Below, piece after piece: positions 23,189 through 29,825 of a stretch of DNA of 29,825 nucleotides (position 1 is the first letter of the stretch; each line of letters begins with the position of its first letter). The notes below the pieces were generated by a model. That model ran no database searches and had not been told where the DNA came from. It was given only the letters and a program-made list of their open reading frames with translations. The stretch lies in NCBI RefSeq assembly GCF_015062905.1, contig NZ_SUTK01000019.1:1-29825 (forward strand). Reading direction: 5' to 3'. The position numbers and the translations under genes were made by a program. The stretch is from Methanobrevibacter thaueri (GTDB lineage Archaea; Methanobacteriota; Methanobacteria; Methanobacteriales; Methanobacteriaceae).

Positions 23189-24508
23189 CTACTCCTCTTC
23201 AATTTCCTCTTCAGGCCCCAAATCGGTAACGATGACCTTATCGATTTGATGGCCGTCCATATCTATTATTTCAAAGACAAATCTTCCACATTCATAGATG
23301 TCCTCTTCATTAGGGATTGTACCGCTAATACTGAGTATAAATCCTGCTAATGTGGTGTAGTTGTCTTCCTCTTCATCAGGTAATGAATCTTTAAACTCAA
23401 ATAGCTCTTTAAATTTATCAATAGGGTATCTTCCATCAATCAGCCATGTTCCGTCAGCTCTTTGAATCGCTTCAGGTTCATCTTCCTCATCAATTCCAGG
23501 AATGTCTCCTACAATACCCTCAAGCAAATCGTTCAATGTGATTAATCCTTCAACGCTTCCGAATTCATCGACTACAAGGGACATATGAACATATCCTTGA
23601 TTTTCCTTGAATTCCTTAAGTAATTCTAATGTTTCAAGGTGTTCGGAAACCACTAACGGCTCTTTCACGATTTTGTGCACATCAAATTTATCCTCAGTGA
23701 ACATTGCTGAGAGGATGTCCTTTGCCTGAACGACTCCAATGAAGTCATCAAGCTCTCCGGAGGCAATTGGGAAAATTGACCTTTTACTTTCGATAATTTT
23801 TATCTTATTGATTTCCCTGTCGTCTTCCAAGTCAATCCAGATTATCTCATTTCTAGGAGTCATTATACTTTCGACTTTTTGATCGTCAAGTTTGAAAACC
23901 CTTTTGATGATGTCTTCCTCTTCTTTTTCGATGGTACCGTCTTCTCTTCCTTCTTTAATCATCAATTCGATTTCTTCTTCTGTCACAACATCTTCACTTT
24001 TATCTTCAATTCTCATCACCCATAAAAGAAAACGGCTTGATTTGGCCAAAATGAAACTGACAGGTTTTGAAACTTTTTCAAGAACCAGCATGCTTTTTGC
24101 AACTCTTAGGGCGATTCTTTCAGGGTCATTCAATGCAATGACCTTCGGCACAATCTCTCCAATAACCAATGTCAGGTAAGTGGTGACGATAACGACAATC
24201 GCAACACTTATTGGTTCGTTATATGGTATGAAAGAGATAATTTTGGATAGTGGTTCAGCTAATGTGATTCCACCAAATGCACCTGTCAAAACACCAATCA
24301 GGGAAATTCCAATTTGAACTGTTGATAAAAATTCGTTAGGGTCTTCTAATAAATCAAAAACAATCTGTGCGTTTTTATTTCCTTCTTCTAAATATTTTTG
24401 CATTTTTGCTTTTCTAATGGATACGACGGCAAGTTCCGCCATTGACAAGTATCCAGTAAAAATTATTAAAACTAATATAATAATTATTTTGAGTGTCGTC
24501 CCAATCAT
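23189..24508 (-). CDS. HlyC/CorC (CNNM-type) membrane protein with CBS pair
   Basis: This 439-aa protein has an N-terminal DUF21/CNNM membrane domain with about four helices (first GTTLKIIIILVLIIFTGYLS; also the segment VTTYLTLVIGEIVPKVIAL). Next come a CBS pair (about 200-330) that includes MTPRNEIIWIDL, and a C-terminal CorC_HlyC domain (about 345-435) with the segment DGRYPIDKFKELFEF. Related proteins are linked to Mg2+, Co2+ or Na+ export; older hemolysin names are misleading. The frame extends three codons to a TTG (24517), but ATG 24508 is the likelier start; its ribosome site is weak. It sits between the DUF1922 gene and the Ca2+ antiporter in one minus-strand operon, which suggests shared ion homeostasis. 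Confidence 0.92.
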   Translation of the reverse strand: MIGTTLKIIIILVLIIFTGYLSMAELAVVSIRKAKMQKYLEEGNKNAQIVFDLLEDPNEFLSTVQIGISLIGVLTGAFGGITLAEPLSKIISFIPYNEPISVAIVVIVTTYLTLVIGEIVPKVIALNDPERIALRVAKSMLVLEKVSKPVSFILAKSSRFLLWVMRIEDKSEDVVTEEEIELMIKEGREDGTIEKEEEDIIKRVFKLDDQKVESIMTPRNEIIWIDLEDDREINKIKIIESKRSIFPIASGELDDFIGVVQAKDILSAMFTEDKFDVHKIVKEPLVVSEHLETLELLKEFKENQGYVHMSLVVDEFGSVEGLITLNDLLEGIVGDIPGIDEEDEPEAIQRADGTWLIDGRYPIDKFKELFEFKDSLPDEEEDNYTTLAGFILSISGTIPNEEDIYECGRFVFEIIDMDGHQIDKVIVTDLGPEEEIEEE

Positions 24509-24527
24509 TTTTAACAAACCATTAAAA

Positions 24528-24743
24528 CTATTTTAATTCGCTGGCCTTCATAAAGCCAGTGTTTCCATATATTTTGTCCTGCATTTCCTGAACTGCTTCG
24601 GATGCTTCTTCCCTTGTAGCCACCTTTTGGAAAATGCGTCTTGATTTAACTTTAAGGGTTTTTCCACATACGCATTTGCGTGTAGCCACGCCTTCTTTTG
24701 CATATAATGCTCTTCCACAGTCACAACGAAATATCAAATACAT
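24528..24743 (-). CDS. Small zinc-ribbon protein, DUF1922 (MTH1184-like)
   Basis: This 71-aa protein has two CxC pairs (Cys7, Cys9 and Cys24, Cys26) forming a compact zinc ribbon, then a charged helical part (KVATREEASEAVQEMQDKIYG). The pattern MYLIFRCDCGRALYAKEGV matches DUF1922, whose M. thermautotrophicus member MTH1184 has a solved structure but, to my knowledge, no function. GGAAA about 6 bases before ATG 24743 supports the start. It leads the operon with the HlyC/CorC and CaCA genes. A role in RNA or protein binding is typical for ribbons but unproven here. Confidence 0.85.
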   Translation of the reverse strand: MYLIFRCDCGRALYAKEGVATRKCVCGKTLKVKSRRIFQKVATREEASEAVQEMQDKIYGNTGFMKASELK

Positions 24744-24808
24744 GGTCTTTCCATTATAAAATCAATAGTAATTATAATATTATCAATATATTATTTATAA
24801 TTAATTAT

Positions 24809-25978
24809 TTAAATACCAAATATTTTCATGAATAACGGTATGAAAACTTTGGATGGTAAAATCACCAGGGTTGCAATGCTGACTCCCAGGTTAGTTCCGA
24901 TAACTACAAGAAGTATTCTGAATATGTTATTGTTCCACAGGTCTCTAAAACTTTCAATATGAGCCAGATTCTTGATGTCGCTTTGTCTGACTTTTCTGAA
25001 TTTTGCTTCGCACAATCCTGAAAACCATCCTGCAGCAAGCAATGGGTGAATGATGGTCAGTGGCGCTACCACTCCTCCAACGATTGCGGACTGGATTTTT
25101 GAACCTGAAAGTATTGATCCGATGAATCCCATAATCATGCTGATGACTATGAACTCATAGATGTTCCATGTGATGTTTATCCCGCTAAAATATGCCAGAA
25201 AAAATATCACAACAAACAAAATAGGGATTAATGCCAAAATTATTTTAGCCCAAGGAATTCCCTTTTTTTCATTGATTACTTCCAAATCTCTTATGTTGGG
25301 CAAGGTTTCCGGATTATCCAGATATCTTTCAATTCCAGGCTTATGTCCTGCTCCAACGACTGCAATCACATGATCCTGTGGGATTCTCATTATGCTTCCG
25401 GCGAGGTAGGCATCCCTTTCATGAACAAGAACCTCGTGAACGCTAGGGGCCTCATCCTTAAACATTTCCATTAGCTCGTCCAGGTTGTCGGGGTTTTTAA
25501 GCTCCTCGACATCGACATCCTCATCATCACCATATCCGAAAGCGGAAGCTATCATGCTGAACATGAATTTGGCCTTTTCCGTAAAGCCCATTTTGTTCAA
25601 GGCCCTTTGCAAGGTTATGCTAATGTCCCTGTCGATTAGGGCTATTGGGATTCCCAAATCTTCGCTCGCTTCGATTGCACCAATCATTTCTGAGCCTGGC
25701 GCAACATCCAGCTCCGCTCCAACCTTGGATTGGAAGTAGCTTAAGAGTGTGGTTGTGAAAAATAATCCTACCTTGTTTTCTTTGATGATTTTGCTGACTG
25801 AAATGGTGTCATCCTGTTCAATACCCATCATTTCCTGTTTTAATTTGGTGTATCGACCTCTGTCAAGCTCGATGGCAACTACATCAGGTTGGTATTCGTA
25901 GATTGCATCCTTCACTTCTTCAACACTTTCCTGTGATACGTGAGCGGTACCTATAATTTTTAAACATTCTCTTTTCAA
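24809..25978 (-). CDS. TraB family protein with C-terminal membrane segments
   Basis: This 389-aa protein of the TraB/PrgY/GumN superfamily has the N-terminal motif IGTAHVSQESV (9-19), VVAIELDRGRY (about 34-44) and AVVGAGHKPGI (about 210-220), whose conserved Glu and His residues suggest a metallopeptidase-like active site. The last third holds about four membrane helices. Bacterial PrgY/TraB reduce peptide pheromone activity; the archaeal role is unknown. The start is a TTG at 25978: no in-frame ATG precedes the conserved LKIIGTAHVS, and GAAGTG lies about 6 bases upstream. It follows comB by 43 bases, probably in one transcript. Confidence 0.87.
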   Translation of the reverse strand: MKRECLKIIGTAHVSQESVEEVKDAIYEYQPDVVAIELDRGRYTKLKQEMMGIEQDDTISVSKIIKENKVGLFFTTTLLSYFQSKVGAELDVAPGSEMIGAIEASEDLGIPIALIDRDISITLQRALNKMGFTEKAKFMFSMIASAFGYGDDEDVDVEELKNPDNLDELMEMFKDEAPSVHEVLVHERDAYLAGSIMRIPQDHVIAVVGAGHKPGIERYLDNPETLPNIRDLEVINEKKGIPWAKIILALIPILFVVIFFLAYFSGINITWNIYEFIVISMIMGFIGSILSGSKIQSAIVGGVVAPLTIIHPLLAAGWFSGLCEAKFRKVRQSDIKNLAHIESFRDLWNNNIFRILLVVIGTNLGVSIATLVILPSKVFIPLFMKIFGI

Positions 25979-26021
25979 AAAAACACTTCTTTGTAATTAT
26001 ATTATCTAATTATTATTAAAT

Positions 26022-26708
26022 CTACATATATAAAGTTAATTCATTATCATGATATATCGCAACATTGTCGGTTATGTTTCTCAACACTGACAACTCAACA
26101 TCTTCCAGGTAACCGAGTTCGATCAGTCTTTTGGCAGTTCTTGAATTTATGAATGCCTCTTTTGCCAACTCATAATCTCTGGTTGCCAAAATTGCGGTTT
26201 GCGCATATTCGCTTAGCTCGCATTCATTCAGATTTTCACTAATCCAGTACAAAATCTCGCCAGCTGCCAGAAAGTCCTCAATTGCAAATTTTCCTTTTAC
26301 TCCTGCCATTACGACATCAATATGGCTGCTGGCCAGCTGAATGCTTTTTAGGCCAACCGATTTGGCATTGACCATTGATCCGACAAGCACCTTGGAGTTC
26401 ATGTTTTCAAGGATTCTGGTTCCGTTGGTTGTTGTTAAAATTAGGGTATCTTCGGAGGTTTCGAAGTCTTTAATTTTCGAAGGGCTGTTTCCGATTTCAA
26501 ATCCCTCAATTTGCTTTCCATTGCGTTCGCCTGCAAGTATGCCTCCTGTTTTTTCCTTTAGGCTCAAGGCTTCTTCAGGGGTAAAGCACGGGATTATCCT
26601 TTCAAAATTGTTTAATGCCAATGTTATTGTTGTGCTTGCCCTCAGGGCATCGACCATAATGGAAACGTCACCGCTTGAACTTTCCTCAAAACTCAATGTC
26701 ACTTTCAT
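26022..26708 (-). CDS. comB: 2-phosphosulfolactate phosphatase (coenzyme M synthesis)
   Basis: ComB removes phosphate from (R)-2-phospho-3-sulfolactate, the second step of the PEP-dependent coenzyme M pathway; ComC then oxidises the sulfolactate. The 228-aa protein shows the family motifs VDALRASTTI (19-28), AGERNGKQIEGFEIGNSP (59-76), LTTTNGTRIL (91-100) and VMAGVKGKF, and has the usual length. No ribosome site precedes ATG 26708. A minus-strand TTATTATATA box (26731-26740) is centred about 27 bases upstream, so the mRNA is probably leaderless. Only 37 bp separate it from the divergent 172-aa gene. TraB follows. Confidence 0.92.
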   Translation of the reverse strand: MKVTLSFEESSSGDVSIMVDALRASTTITLALNNFERIIPCFTPEEALSLKEKTGGILAGERNGKQIEGFEIGNSPSKIKDFETSEDTLILTTTNGTRILENMNSKVLVGSMVNAKSVGLKSIQLASSHIDVVMAGVKGKFAIEDFLAAGEILYWISENLNECELSEYAQTAILATRDYELAKEAFINSRTAKRLIELGYLEDVELSVLRNITDNVAIYHDNELTLYM

Positions 26709-26745
26709 GATGTAATTTATATTAAATGATTATATAATAATATTT
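26709..26745. promoter_or_regulatory. 37-bp divergent region with two interlocked promoters
   Basis: For the plus-strand gene TTTATATTA (26716-26724) is centred 26 bases before ATG 26746. For comB, TTATTATATA on the minus strand (26731-26740) is centred about 27 bases before ATG 26708. Each spacing is what archaeal TATA boxes need to start transcription at the A of the ATG. The two boxes are under 10 bp apart, so both TBP/TFB complexes could hardly bind at once. Confidence 0.6.
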
Positions 26746-27264
26746 ATGAAGATAGTCACAACCCCAATGTGTGAAGAAATCGTAAAGATTGCAGGCATAA
26801 AGGATTATGTTGTAAACAAATTTCCCAAAAAGGATGATGGGGATTTGGCAATTCTGCTTTCGGAAAGTAAAGTGGAGATGGATGCGCTTCAAATCAAAAT
26901 CAATACCTCAACTCAGATTTTTGAAAGTATCAAGGAAGTTTCAGGCATTGCAGGCAATGATTTGAGCGATGAGGAGATATTATCATATTTTGATGATTAT
27001 GAGCTTTGCAGGAAATACCTTAATTCCGATTTCAAAAGGGATGTCAATGTCAAGGTATATTCCGAATTTTTAAAGGATATCGTTCAGGATGTAGGTTTCA
27101 ATATAGTTTGCGATGGCTTTGATTATGTGATATATCCCGATTATCTGAAGAATAACGTTATTGAAAGTGATAATCTCGTTGAAATCCCGTCTCACAATTC
27201 CATTTCCAAAAATCCATTTGATAAGGCCGAATTGAGATATGGCATTTTAGAAAATTTAATATAA
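26746..27264 (+). CDS. Conserved-looking protein of unknown function, 172 aa
   Basis: I do not recognise this soluble protein. It is acidic overall, without signal peptide or membrane helix, and has three cysteines (MCEEI near the start, ELCRKY, and NIVCDG). The N-terminal MKIVTTPMCEEIVKIAGI and a middle segment DLAILLSESKVEMDALQI look alpha/beta. The sequence is well balanced, with normal codon use for this genome, and the TATA spacing predicts a leaderless mRNA, so I take it as a real gene. It is divergent from comB and lies 53 bases before mmp7 on the same strand. That context suggests, without proving, a role in coenzyme M metabolism or MCR maturation. Confidence 0.75.
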   Translation: MKIVTTPMCEEIVKIAGIKDYVVNKFPKKDDGDLAILLSESKVEMDALQIKINTSTQIFESIKEVSGIAGNDLSDEEILSYFDDYELCRKYLNSDFKRDVNVKVYSEFLKDIVQDVGFNIVCDGFDYVIYPDYLKNNVIESDNLVEIPSHNSISKNPFDKAELRYGILENLI

Positions 27265-27317
27265 TATATTAATTATAAATATGTTTATTACAATTGCATT
27301 TTTAGAGAGTGTTAGGA

Positions 27318-28241
27318 ATGTATGAAACATTGATATTTACTGGTGGAGTTCACAAAAGTGAAGAGATTAGAGAACTTATTGAAGATTTGGGAGGATTCAT
27401 TCTTCAGGACAGCATTCAGCAGATGGAACTGGTATTGAACATGGCTGTTCCTCTGGAAGATGTTGACAAGATTGAAGAAAAATCCAAAGAACTGTTGGCA
27501 AAGATATCCGTTGCTCCTATGGCAGGTTCTGAAATAGCTATTGTCTCACCAACACTTGCAAGGCACCATTTGCCTCATGCTGCATGTGACATTTCAGAGT
27601 ATTTGCGTGAATACGGTGCAAAAGATAATATGATCGGTCTTGCAAGGGGAGACGGCAAAGGAACTTCTGGAATCACTGAAGAGGAACGTGATTTGATCGA
27701 AGAGCATGACATTGCCATTTTTGCTTTAGGCAGCTTTGAAAACTGCATCAAGGAAAAATCTTTCCTTTATGATAATATTGACATACCAGTTATTGTAACA
27801 GGAGCACCTGAAATCGATGTTAATGAGCTTCCTGGCGCTGATGCATATGTTGGAGGCCTTGGAAGGATTCCAAGAAGGCTCAGAAGAGGTCCGGATATTC
27901 GTGCGCTTGATAAACTTGTTGAAACTGTTGAGCAAATTTTAAGTGACAAAAAACGTGAGATGACTCTTGACCCACCATTAGTGCCATCAATCGTTGTAAA
28001 AAATGCAATTGAAAATCAGATCAGAGAAATAAAGGATGTTATTTCTCCAACACCTGTAACTTCACAGCTCAATGGTGTACGTGTAAAATTGAATTATGAT
28101 ACCTATGCCGAAGATATAGGCAATGTGGTCATTGACGGCAAAAAGTTATCAGAAATCGCTGAGATTAAAAAGTCCAAAATGTATGATTACATATTGGTGA
28201 AAATTAATAGTGAGAGTTCTCTTGTTGAGGATTCTAACTAA
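27318..28241 (+). CDS. mmp7: Methanogenesis marker protein 7
   Basis: Mmp7 is found nearly only in organisms with methyl-coenzyme M reductase; it is grouped with MCR assembly/activation factors, but its exact role is not established. Characteristic stretches of the 307-aa protein are YETLIFTGGVHKSEEIRELI, APMAGSEIAIVSPTLARHHL, then ARGDGKGTSGITEEERDLIE and GGLGRIPRRLRRGPDIRALD. The frame opens at GTG 27309, but ATG 27318 is preferred: TTAGGA directly precedes it and the TATA region (ATTATAAATATG, about 27270-27281) puts initiation near 27301. It ends with a hairpin/T9 terminator and faces mmp10. Confidence 0.88.
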   Translation: MYETLIFTGGVHKSEEIRELIEDLGGFILQDSIQQMELVLNMAVPLEDVDKIEEKSKELLAKISVAPMAGSEIAIVSPTLARHHLPHAACDISEYLREYGAKDNMIGLARGDGKGTSGITEEERDLIEEHDIAIFALGSFENCIKEKSFLYDNIDIPVIVTGAPEIDVNELPGADAYVGGLGRIPRRLRRGPDIRALDKLVETVEQILSDKKREMTLDPPLVPSIVVKNAIENQIREIKDVISPTPVTSQLNGVRVKLNYDTYAEDIGNVVIDGKKLSEIAEIKKSKMYDYILVKINSESSLVEDSN

Positions 28242-28255
28242 CTCTCTTTTTTTTT
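28212..28255 (+). terminator. Hairpin plus T9 terminator overlapping the mmp7 stop
   Basis: GAGAGTT (28212-28218) pairs with AACTCTC (28240-28246), followed at once by nine T (28247-28255). The stem spans the mmp7 stop codon and the T-run reaches the last codon of the convergent mmp10 gene. Confidence 0.7.
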
Positions 28256-29522
28256 AAATTCTTCTCATACCAAAGAAGTTGACGGCATCAACCAGATCGT
28301 TGAATTGTTCCAGTTCCCTTTCTATGACATTTTCGTCAGTCATGTCTATGCTTAATTCGCCGTCCACTGTCAATGTGTTAGGCCCACGGCCGACAAGCCT
28401 GTCTACACCGTCTGCACTCAGGATTCTTTCCGCATCAAGCTGGTGAACAAATGACCTTCCTGGTATTATGACGGAATCCCTGATTTCGGATAGGTCAAGT
28501 TTTTCCAAATCCTCTTTTGTAATCAGACATGCTATTTCCTTTTCAACGGCAACAACATTGACATTGTTCTCCACATCAATTCTGTCAAAGATTTTGCTGA
28601 TGTACGGTTCGGCTATTTTTGAGGTAATGATTGTTGCCTCACCGGTAATTGGCTTTATGAATTGCAGGAACACTTCGTTTTCATCTTTTGCGATTGCAAA
28701 TGGTCCTCCGGTTTCAGGGTCACATATTGGTGTTCCGCTGACCCGGAATTTGTATTCGGAATTGATTTGCCTTACCAGTTCGCCGAAGTCTTCAACAGGC
28801 TGTGATTCGATACCTTTTATGATAGGTTCATTGCCCAGAATAAGCCCTTCGTTGAAAGTGTTTGCAAACCTCATCAAAAGCATTCCCTTTGCACCCCACT
28901 CCTCTAGGGAATTGCAAGTTTGCCTTAATACGTCTCCATCATTGACGCCAGGGATGATTACTGCGGCACCGGTTAGCTTAATGTTTTCACAGAATATCTG
29001 GCAGGCTTTAAGGGCCTCTTCAGGATTAGGATCTTTCACCCATTCCTTTCGAAGCTGGGGATCTGTTGAAAAGACAGTGAATGAAACTTCATTAACGCCA
29101 TTATTAATTAATCTTGTAGCCATTTCAGAGTCGCTTATGCCTTTGCCGCATGTATATCCCAATACAGAAGATATTGAGAACTGGTTTAGGTTGGCGGTTA
29201 GGGTCTCTAGATGGGGATAGCAGCTTATGTCTCCTCCGCCACTGATGTATGCGCTCACTTCTCCTTGGGGCATTCCCATCATCATTGCGGTTTGAACCTG
29301 GTTGATAACTTCAAATGGGGACTTAAAATCTCCTTGGGTTTCGGAAACTCCTTTGCTGCATCTTTCACAGCCTATCTTATTGGGCAGGCAGTGTGCGCAT
29401 CCAAAACTTTTTACATCTTTCACCTTTCTGAAGTAACAGTATTTGCAAAAACCGTTACAGTCTCTTCCAGGTATTCCTCCGACATCTGCTACAAGTTGCA
29501 TATTAGTTAATTTTATTTTCAT
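28254..29522 (-). CDS. mmp10: Mmp10: radical SAM McrA arginine methyltransferase
   Basis: Mmp10 is the cobalamin-dependent radical SAM enzyme that C-methylates a conserved arginine of McrA near the MCR active site. The 422-aa protein has the cluster motif CNGFCKYC (Cys22, Cys26, Cys29) within GGIPGRDCNGFCKYCYF. Four further cysteines in FGCAHC and IGCERC (42, 45, 52, 55) form a likely second metal site typical of this family. AYISGGGDISCYPHL and GVNEVSFTVFSTDP follow; the C-terminal third has GRSFVHQLDAERIL. No ribosome site precedes ATG 29522. A GTTTATAG box on the minus strand (about 29588-29596) would give a leader of about 40 bases, and several AAAGTAATA boxes lie around it. Confidence 0.92.
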   Translation of the reverse strand: MKIKLTNMQLVADVGGIPGRDCNGFCKYCYFRKVKDVKSFGCAHCLPNKIGCERCSKGVSETQGDFKSPFEVINQVQTAMMMGMPQGEVSAYISGGGDISCYPHLETLTANLNQFSISSVLGYTCGKGISDSEMATRLINNGVNEVSFTVFSTDPQLRKEWVKDPNPEEALKACQIFCENIKLTGAAVIIPGVNDGDVLRQTCNSLEEWGAKGMLLMRFANTFNEGLILGNEPIIKGIESQPVEDFGELVRQINSEYKFRVSGTPICDPETGGPFAIAKDENEVFLQFIKPITGEATIITSKIAEPYISKIFDRIDVENNVNVVAVEKEIACLITKEDLEKLDLSEIRDSVIIPGRSFVHQLDAERILSADGVDRLVGRGPNTLTVDGELSIDMTDENVIERELEQFNDLVDAVNFFGMRRI

Positions 29523-29562
29523 TTTATTTATAAATTCATGATTTTTTTCTCAGAAATTTTTG

Positions 29563-29607
29563 TATTACTTTTAGTATTATTTATTACTATAAACCTTGAA
29601 AGTAATA
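29563..29607. repeat. Inverted AAAGTAATA boxes at the mmp10 promoter
   Basis: TATTACTTT (29563-29571) and AAAGTAATA (29599-29607) are perfect 9-bp inverted arms with a 27-base spacer that contains the likely TATA box. A third copy of the 9-mer is part of the palindrome AAAAGTATTACTTTT at 29747-29761. Confidence 0.5.
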
Positions 29608-29643
29608 ATTTTTTATTTTCTTTTATTTTTTAAAATAAGGATT

Positions 29644-29706
29644 ATTTTTTGATAATATTGTCTAAAACGTTAATATTTTAATTTAAATGAATTATTATCA
29701 AAAAAT
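29644..29706. repeat. 14-bp perfect inverted repeat, function unknown
   Basis: ATTTTTTGATAATA (29644-29657) and TATTATCAAAAAAT (29693-29706) are perfect arms around a 35-base spacer that includes AACGTT. It could be a stem-loop of a small RNA or of an untranslated region, or a regulator site; the arms are AT-only apart from one G/C pair. Confidence 0.5.
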
Positions 29707-29825
29707 TTTTAGAATACAATAAAAAAACAAGTTTTAATCAATAATTAAAAGTATTACTTTTGGCCGTTTTTTTCTTAAATAAAAAATATTTTATTATACT
29801 TTATAAACTTTTCTAAAATATCCCA

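Larger units (their letters stand above)
29523..29825. other. Gene-free AT-rich region upstream of mmp10
   Basis: I see no gene in these 303 bases. The region holds the mmp10 promoter, a set of AAAGTAATA boxes, a 14-bp inverted repeat and a TTTATAAAC box near the right edge (about 29801-29809) that could drive a plus-strand gene beyond the window. A short GC patch, GGCCG (29762-29766), stands before seven T. Confidence 0.5.

Noticed and set aside
28468..29220. 250-codon open frame on the plus strand opposite mmp10
   Set aside because: It lies wholly inside mmp10, whose cysteine motifs and length are normal; the antisense product matches nothing I know.
29523..29825. AT-rich end region as a replication origin
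   Set aside because: Repeats are few and unlike archaeal origin recognition boxes, and no cdc6/orc1 gene is near.

Overview
The window comes from a pseudomurein-walled methanogen of the order Methanobacteriales, most likely Methanobrevibacter. Four kinds of evidence point there. The DNA is AT-rich with oligo-T terminators and TATA/BRE-type promoters. The family B DNA polymerase gene stops just after motif C, which is the split PolB1 known from this order. Genes for coenzyme M, methanopterin, F420 and methyl-coenzyme M reductase maturation sit among housekeeping genes. There is also a large secreted Ig-repeat adhesin of the kind abundant in gut Methanobrevibacter. From memory, the gene order (polB1, comC, purM, aCPSF1, psmB, cofG ... 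DegT, MTH1187 family, DUF1922) resembles Methanothermobacter thermautotrophicus around MTH1208-1180; I could not check this here.

Layout. At 1-4472 (+) a tight operon runs pyrD (5' end cut by the window), pyrK, an AI-2E-family membrane protein and polB1. At 4517-7906 (-) lies the adhesin, with a repeat-rich promoter and leader. At 8124-12955 (-) are comC, purM, aCPSF1/FttA and psmB; inverted repeats lie before purM and before aCPSF1. At 13139-13867 (+) is a TYW2/Taw2-like wyosine enzyme, overlapping tail-to-tail with a (-) operon mptA, DUF2120-like gene, cofG (16339-13845). An Lrp/AsnC regulator and trm1 follow on (-). At 18644-21009 are an alpha/beta hydrolase (+), a possible 64-aa small protein (-) and a DegT-type aminotransferase (+). 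At 21051-24743 are an MTH1187-family protein (-), a TtuA/NcsA-like tRNA thiolase (+), and a (-) operon of a DUF1922 zinc ribbon, a HlyC/CorC protein and a CaCA antiporter. TraB and comB (-) follow. An unknown 172-aa gene and mmp7 (+) then meet mmp10 (-) tail-to-tail. The last 303 bases hold no gene but several inverted repeats.

How the genes fit together. ComB and ComC are two steps of coenzyme M synthesis, MptA starts methanopterin synthesis, CofG makes half of the F420 chromophore, and Mmp10 methylates an arginine of McrA. Mmp7 is a methanogenesis marker of unresolved function. The window is therefore a housekeeping region enriched for methanogenesis cofactors and MCR maturation. tRNA modification (Taw2, Trm1, TtuA-like) is the second theme.

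The most interesting leads are the following. The 172-aa unknown protein is divergent from comB across only 37 bp, with both mRNAs predicted leaderless. Inverted-repeat elements lie before aCPSF1 and purM. The adhesin promoter carries helically phased direct repeats. The TtuA-like enzyme lacks its N-terminal zinc finger.
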